Part shown: one piece after another, positions 60,406 to 64,000 of the stretch
Layout: every line of letters begins with the position of its first letter
Position numbering within the stretch: the first letter of the stretch is position 1
NCBI GenBank assembly: GCA_017468085.1
Contig: JAFUJR010000015.1
Location: 62,001-126,000 of the forward strand
Length of the DNA stretch: 64,000 nucleotides
Direction of reading: 5' to 3'
DNA from: Clostridia bacterium
GTDB lineage: Bacteria; Bacillota; Clostridia; Christensenellales; Borkfalkiaceae
Made by a program: the position numbers and the translations under genes
Notes under the pieces: generated by a model
Databases searched by the model: none
The model's input: the letters and a program-made list of their open reading frames with translations, nothing else
What the model was told of the DNA's origin: nothing

Positions 60406-61269
60406 ATGAGTATACGCAAAAACCGAGCCTTCGCATTTTTTATCGTCGCCGTTGCCTACGTTTTTGCCATTGCGGCGGGCGTGGCAGTGTATATATTGCT
60501 TCCGTTTGCATTTTGGCTCAATCTTTTGTTAGCGGATATCGCGGCGACTATCGTCGTGTTTATATTTAGCGTAGCGTGCAAAAACGCGTCCGTATACGAC
60601 CCCTATTGGAGCGTGCAGCCCATCGTGATTTTGGTTGCGTTCGCCGTCAAATATTCCCTTGACGGCGCGCGGATTTTTCCGTTCATCGCGACCATGGTAT
60701 GGGGTATTCGCTTAACGGCGAACTGGGCATACACCTTTAAGGACCTTGATTGGCAGGATTGGCGGTATACGATGCTCAAAGAAAAAACGGGCGTTTTTTA
60801 TCCCGTCATCAATTTCGTGGGTATACACCTCGTACCTACGCTCGTGGTTTACGGCTGTATTCTTCCCGCGGTGTTCACTTTCGTCTACGGCGGTGAAATC
60901 AACGTCGGGGGCATAGTCTTTTTTGCGCTGTCTATCCTCGCGGTTTTATTGCAAGGCACGGCGGACGTGCAAATGCACAAATTCCGCAAGAAGAAGACGG
61001 GCGGTTTTATCCGCGACGGACTTTGGAAATATTCCCGCCACCCCAACTATTTGGGCGAAATTTTAATGTGGTGGGGAATCGGCGCGGCGACGGTGTTCGT
61101 AATGCCGAATAGATGGTGGTTGCTTGCTGGCGCGCTTGCAAATACGCTGCTGTTTGCGTTCGTCAGTATTCCCATGGCGGAAAAACGTCAAAGCCGTAAA
61201 GAGGGCTTTGCCGAATATAAAAAGCAAACGCACGTGCTTATCCCCATCAAAAAGTGGGGGAAGCATTGA
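60406..61269 (+). CDS. DUF1295 family membrane protein (steroid reductase-like)
   Basis: 287 residues with about seven membrane helices. DUF1295 blocks YDPYWSVQPI, RLTANWAYTFKDLDWQDWRY and the C-terminal LWKYSRHPNYLGEILMWWGI, which resembles the nucleotide- or cofactor-binding end of steroid 5-alpha-reductases and isoprenylcysteine methyltransferases. Probably modifies a lipid in the membrane; substrate unknown. AAAGGAG precedes the ATG. Confidence 0.88.
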   Translation: MSIRKNRAFAFFIVAVAYVFAIAAGVAVYILLPFAFWLNLLLADIAATIVVFIFSVACKNASVYDPYWSVQPIVILVAFAVKYSLDGARIFPFIATMVWGIRLTANWAYTFKDLDWQDWRYTMLKEKTGVFYPVINFVGIHLVPTLVVYGCILPAVFTFVYGGEINVGGIVFFALSILAVLLQGTADVQMHKFRKKKTGGFIRDGLWKYSRHPNYLGEILMWWGIGAATVFVMPNRWWLLAGALANTLLFAFVSIPMAEKRQSRKEGFAEYKKQTHVLIPIKKWGKH

Positions 61270-61294
61270 CAAAGCGATAAGGATATAGTATAAT
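61266..61294 (+). promoter_or_regulatory. Promoter of the GT2 gene
   Basis: TTGACA (61266-61271), 17-base spacer, TATAAT (61289-61294). The -35 overlaps the stop codon of the preceding gene. Confidence 0.75.
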
Positions 61295-61337
61295 AAAGAC
61301 CCAACGATTAGACGAAACAAAAAAGGAGAGAGGAAAA

Positions 61338-62285
61338 ATGGAAAAAATCTCGCTCATTATTCCTTGCTACAACGAAGAAGAATCCCTGCCCACGCTTTAT
61401 AAAGAATTACGCCGCGTTACCGCGCATATGGCGGAATACGACTTTGAAATGCTGTTCGTGGACGACGGCTCGAAGGACAAAACGCTGGCTCTTTTAAAAG
61501 AGATTGCAAAGCGGGACGAGCGCGTGAAATATATCTCTTTTTCCCGCAATTTCGGTAAGGAATCGGCAATGTACGCAGGCTTTTGCAACGCCGCGGGCGA
61601 CTACGTAGCCGCGCTCGACGCGGATATGCAAGACCCGCCCTCGTTGCTTCCTAAAATGATGAAAATCATCAAAGAAAAAGGGTACGACAGCGTTGCTACC
61701 CGCCGCGTTATGCGCAAGGGCGAACCGAAGATCCGCTCTTTCTTCGCGCGTACTTTTTATAAAATCATGCACAAAATTTCCGACGTAGACATCGTGGACG
61801 GCGCGCGCGATTTTAGATTGATGAAGCGCGAAATGGTGGACGCAATCGTGGCGATGTGTGAACAAGACCGCTTTTCTAAGGGGATTTTCGGTTGGATCGG
61901 TTTTAAAACCTATTGGCTTCCGTTTGAAAACGTACAGCGCGTTGCAGGTAAAACCAAATGGAGCTTTAGCAAGCTGTTTAAATACTCGATTGACGGCATT
62001 ATGGCGTTTTCCGACGTGCCCTTGAAGTTACCGAAATATCTTAGCATTTTGTCATTCATCGCGTCCCTGGGTATGCTCATTTGGGCTTTCGTGCGCAGAT
62101 TGGCGCAGAATTTACCCTTCTTTAACTGGCAGCTTATCACGGGCGTAATCTTGGGTTGCACGGGCGTGATTTTATCTTGCATGGGCGTAGCGTGCGCTTA
62201 CCTTGGTAAGATAAATAAAGAGGTGAAACGCCGCCCGCAGTATTTGGTGAGGGATACGAATAAGGACGATTTAATTTTAAAGTAA
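61338..62285 (+). CDS. GT2 polyprenyl-phosphate glycosyltransferase (GtrB/DPM1-like)
   Basis: 315 residues. GT-A domain: IIPCYNEEESLPTLY, VDDGSKDKTL, SRNFGKESAMYAGF, LDADMQDPP and CEQDRFSKGIFGWIGF, then two C-terminal membrane helices (about 230-252 and 265-290). It should move a sugar from a nucleotide donor to undecaprenyl phosphate on the inner face. Such donors feed GT-C enzymes like the one at 14935. AGGAGAGAGG precedes the ATG. No terminator is seen before the lipoprotein cassette. Confidence 0.92.
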   Translation: MEKISLIIPCYNEEESLPTLYKELRRVTAHMAEYDFEMLFVDDGSKDKTLALLKEIAKRDERVKYISFSRNFGKESAMYAGFCNAAGDYVAALDADMQDPPSLLPKMMKIIKEKGYDSVATRRVMRKGEPKIRSFFARTFYKIMHKISDVDIVDGARDFRLMKREMVDAIVAMCEQDRFSKGIFGWIGFKTYWLPFENVQRVAGKTKWSFSKLFKYSIDGIMAFSDVPLKLPKYLSILSFIASLGMLIWAFVRRLAQNLPFFNWQLITGVILGCTGVILSCMGVACAYLGKINKEVKRRPQYLVRDTNKDDLILK

Positions 62286-62324
62286 GCGTGTTTTGGAACT
62301 TGCTTGCATTTCAATTCTATCAAA

Positions 62325-62473
62325 AAAATATAAGGAGGGATTTGTAATATGGTAAAAGGCAAAACGATCAAAGTGTTTTTGGTTTTAGGTGCGCTCCTTT
62401 TTAGCATTGCAGGCGGCGGTTGCGCGACTGGGCAAAATAGTGCGGTAAGTAATTCGGACGAGGGAAATATTAA
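62325..62473 (+). repeat. Conserved lipoprotein-cassette head, copy B
   Basis: From TAAGGAGGGATTTGTAATATG through the signal peptide and first mature residues (to SAVSNS), nearly base-for-base the same as 63669-63800. The first part also matches 9387-9424. Confidence 0.75.
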
Positions 62474-63254
62474 CGAACCTCAAACATATTATATGGACGT
62501 TATTGACCCGTTTTCCAGTATCACGTTTGATTATGAAAACCCTAATTATGGGTATGCTTCACTGAATGTTTTGCTCAGCGGTTATAGGTATTATTTTGAC
62601 GGTGAACAAATATACAGTTTAATTTCGGAATTTAACGACGTCCCCATTAGCATTCCCGAATCGGATGCCCACGAAGAAGAATTGTATAAACAAGCGGTGA
62701 ACGGCATTAATATCAAAGTTTCCTATAAATTTGAGACTCGAGATACTGAAAATGATGACGCAGTCGTTAATTTTTATGTTTTAGAAAACGGGACGTTATT
62801 GTTTGAGGATAATAGGGAATTAACTTTATATTATTCCGACGCTAACGTTGTTAATTACAATGAATTTAAAAATAAAATTATGAGCACTGAGGATAATATG
62901 GTTGATGAAATCTGTGAAGCATATTTAAATAAGATTCTAAAACCAAAACGTGAAGACGCCGTTATAGAAGACGTATGGTTGTTTCAGTATATGGGCACAT
63001 ACAACGGCTGTTTTGTTGGAACATTGTTAGACAGAAAAAATTGCGTTTTTGTAGAAGTAGTATGTGAACTTGTAGTTGAAGATTTAGTTTTTAGATATTC
63101 CTATGGGTATGATATATATGTCTACGATGGAACAGATTTTTTAGATTTATTAACCGCTTATAATCAATCAAAATTGACGTATGACAATTTAGTACAAATA
63201 TATTATGCTTTATATCCGTCGTTATTAGCGCCAAAGACTGCAAATTCTGTATGA
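62349..63254 (+). CDS. Putative lipoprotein, cassette family member 2
   Basis: 301 residues. Signal MVKGKTIKVFLVLGALLFSIAGGGC, with the lipobox Cys at 25, then ATGQNSAVSNSDEGN and an acidic mature domain rich in Tyr, Asp and Asn, with no family I recognise. The head matches the gene at 63689; the mature part does not, and does not resemble member 1 either. The 3' end holds an imperfect 28-base repeat in another frame (see findings), so its C-terminus may be a recent rearrangement. AT-rich codons toward the 3' half. Confidence 0.75.
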   Translation: MVKGKTIKVFLVLGALLFSIAGGGCATGQNSAVSNSDEGNINEPQTYYMDVIDPFSSITFDYENPNYGYASLNVLLSGYRYYFDGEQIYSLISEFNDVPISIPESDAHEEELYKQAVNGINIKVSYKFETRDTENDDAVVNFYVLENGTLLFEDNRELTLYYSDANVVNYNEFKNKIMSTEDNMVDEICEAYLNKILKPKREDAVIEDVWLFQYMGTYNGCFVGTLLDRKNCVFVEVVCELVVEDLVFRYSYGYDIYVYDGTDFLDLLTAYNQSKLTYDNLVQIYYALYPSLLAPKTANSV

Positions 63255-63688
63255 CAATCTATTACAAATATATTATGATAAATATTTAAAAAATCAGCCA
63301 CAATAAGAAATCTATCTGTTTTATAAGGAGGAAAAAATACGAAGCGAAATAGATTTTTTAATTCAAGCATAAAAATGATTTTACTTATTATCGTAACTTC
63401 ATGTTTTTTCATTTTGTCTATAAATAACTCTATAGTTTTCGCTATTTCTAATTTCGAAACCACAATATCAGAGGGAAAGATTAAAGAAAATATAGTTATT
63501 CATTAGTGCAGTATTAATAAAAATGCACTTTTAAAAAAAGATGGACGATTTCAAAAAGAAACAGATAAATAATATACAAGGGCTTTAAAGAGTGGCTGAT
63601 TAAGATTACGCGACGGAATGTGTGGAAAAATTTTAAGAAGCTGCAACTTTTTGGCATAACAGTAAAAAAATAAGGAGGGATTTGTAAT
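63255..63688 (+). other. AT-rich region between lipoprotein cassettes
   Basis: Contains the second copy of the TATGACAAT repeat (63250-63277), a remnant small secreted-peptide frame (63339-63506) and the leader of the next cassette from about 63510 (TTAATAAAAATGCACTTTT, GATGGACGATTTCAA, CAACTTTTTGGCATAACAG). Confidence 0.65.
63339..63506 (+). pseudogene. Small secreted-peptide frame with a lost start codon
   Basis: AAGGAGGAAAAAAT is followed by an open frame ACG AAG CGA AAT that reads (T)KRNRFFNSSIKMILLIIVTS and on to a hydrophobic core with SIVFA, a signal peptide, then about 20 residues ending KENIVIH. An ATG is expected where AT-ACG now stands, as if one G was lost. Translation might still begin at ATG 63375, giving 43 residues without the basic part. 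It is the second gene of its cassette, like the fragment at 10055. Confidence 0.45.
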
Positions 63689-63800
63689 ATGGTAAAAGGC
63701 AAAACGATCAAAGCATTTTTGGTTTTAGGTGCGCTCCTTTTTAGCATTGCAGGCGGCGGTTGCGCGACTGGGCAAAATAGTGCGGTAAGTAATTCGGGTG
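63669..63800 (+). repeat. Conserved lipoprotein-cassette head, copy C
   Basis: Nearly identical to 62325-62473 through the signal peptide and the SAVSNS segment. Its leader (63541-63668) is related instead to 9307-9400. The leader thus pairs with copy A and the coding head with copy B. Confidence 0.72.
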
Positions 63801-64000
63801 AAGAAAATGTAAATAATGAAAAACTCAATAACGATTTTTTCATTGAAATATATGATAATGAAATAATCGCTGGTGAAGGTGAAATAGAGAAGTTTTTCCA
63901 ACTTACAAATGAAGATAAGCAAGAATCTAAAATAGAAATAAAAGAAACCATATTATTGAATGAGGAAAAATGCACCGAGGAATACTACGAGGAACATAAA
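63689..64000 (+). CDS. Putative lipoprotein, cassette family member 3, 3' partial
   Basis: 104 codons before the window ends, no stop reached. Signal MVKGKTIKAFLVLGALLFSIAGGGC (Cys25 lipid site), then ATGQNSAVSNSGEENVN as in member 2, after which it diverges into an acidic, Glu/Asn/Ile-rich segment (EIYDNEIIAGEGEIEKFF). No family recognised. AAGGAGGG precedes the ATG. Confidence 0.75.
   Translation, partial: MVKGKTIKAFLVLGALLFSIAGGGCATGQNSAVSNSGEENVNNEKLNNDFFIEIYDNEIIAGEGEIEKFFQLTNEDKQESKIEIKETILLNEEKCTEEYYEEHK

Overview
The window reads as chromosomal DNA of an anaerobic, Gram-positive Clostridia-like Firmicute. The support is a SCIFF ranthipeptide with its radical SAM maturase beside yajC/secD/secF, HemZ, HslVU, a rubrerythrin, TrmFO, strong AGGAGG ribosome sites and many sigma-A promoters with 17-base spacing. 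An uncultured gut lineage such as the Christensenellales would fit, but that is only a guess. Most genes have moderate GC. A few patches (9.2-10.1, 26.9-27.3 and 62.3-64 kb) are clearly AT-rich and look acquired. No tRNA, rRNA, CRISPR array or complete insertion sequence was seen.

Layout. 0-9 kb: the end of a flavoprotein gene, then a two-component system with an intramembrane-type kinase, small membrane proteins, two tandem ABC-2 export pairs, and a SHOCT membrane protein. 9-10 kb: an AT-rich lipoprotein cassette. 10-14 kb: a divergent CDF cation exporter and two tandem Na+/Ca2+-type antiporters, the first behind a yybP-ykoY-like (Mn2+) riboswitch. 14-28 kb: housekeeping genes rplS, a GT-C glycosyltransferase, comM, dprA, topA, trmFO, hslVU, hisS (with an AT-rich C-terminal fusion), trxA and rubrerythrin. 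28-40 kb: cardiolipin synthase, an SbcD/SbcC-like pair, a heterodimeric ABC exporter, an acyltransferase and a GT8 enzyme. 40-43.5 kb (minus strand): a PHP phosphatase and a polar amino acid ABC transporter. 43.7-50.7 kb: tgt, yajC, TIGR04086, SCIFF, its maturase, secD, secF. 50.7-62.3 kb: recJ, relA, a glyoxalase-II-like hydrolase, hemZ, rpsO, pnp, a DUF1295 protein and a GT2 enzyme. 62.3-64 kb: two more lipoprotein cassettes related to the one at 9.4 kb, the last cut by the window edge.

Main points of interest: (1) tandem 11-base repeats of the form nTTTAACAAAA upstream of four transcription units (the two-component operon, the ABC operon, the 7470 gene and cardiolipin synthase), which suggest one local cell-envelope regulon; (2) hisS extended in frame by about 130 AT-rich codons resembling a DNA-binding domain of mobile elements; (3) a lipoprotein family with near-identical leader and signal peptide but unrelated mature parts; (4) several families of structured intergenic repeats.

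Many genes have a longer possible reading frame than the start chosen here. Starts were set by ribosome sites, by promoters lying inside the longer frame, and by family N-termini.
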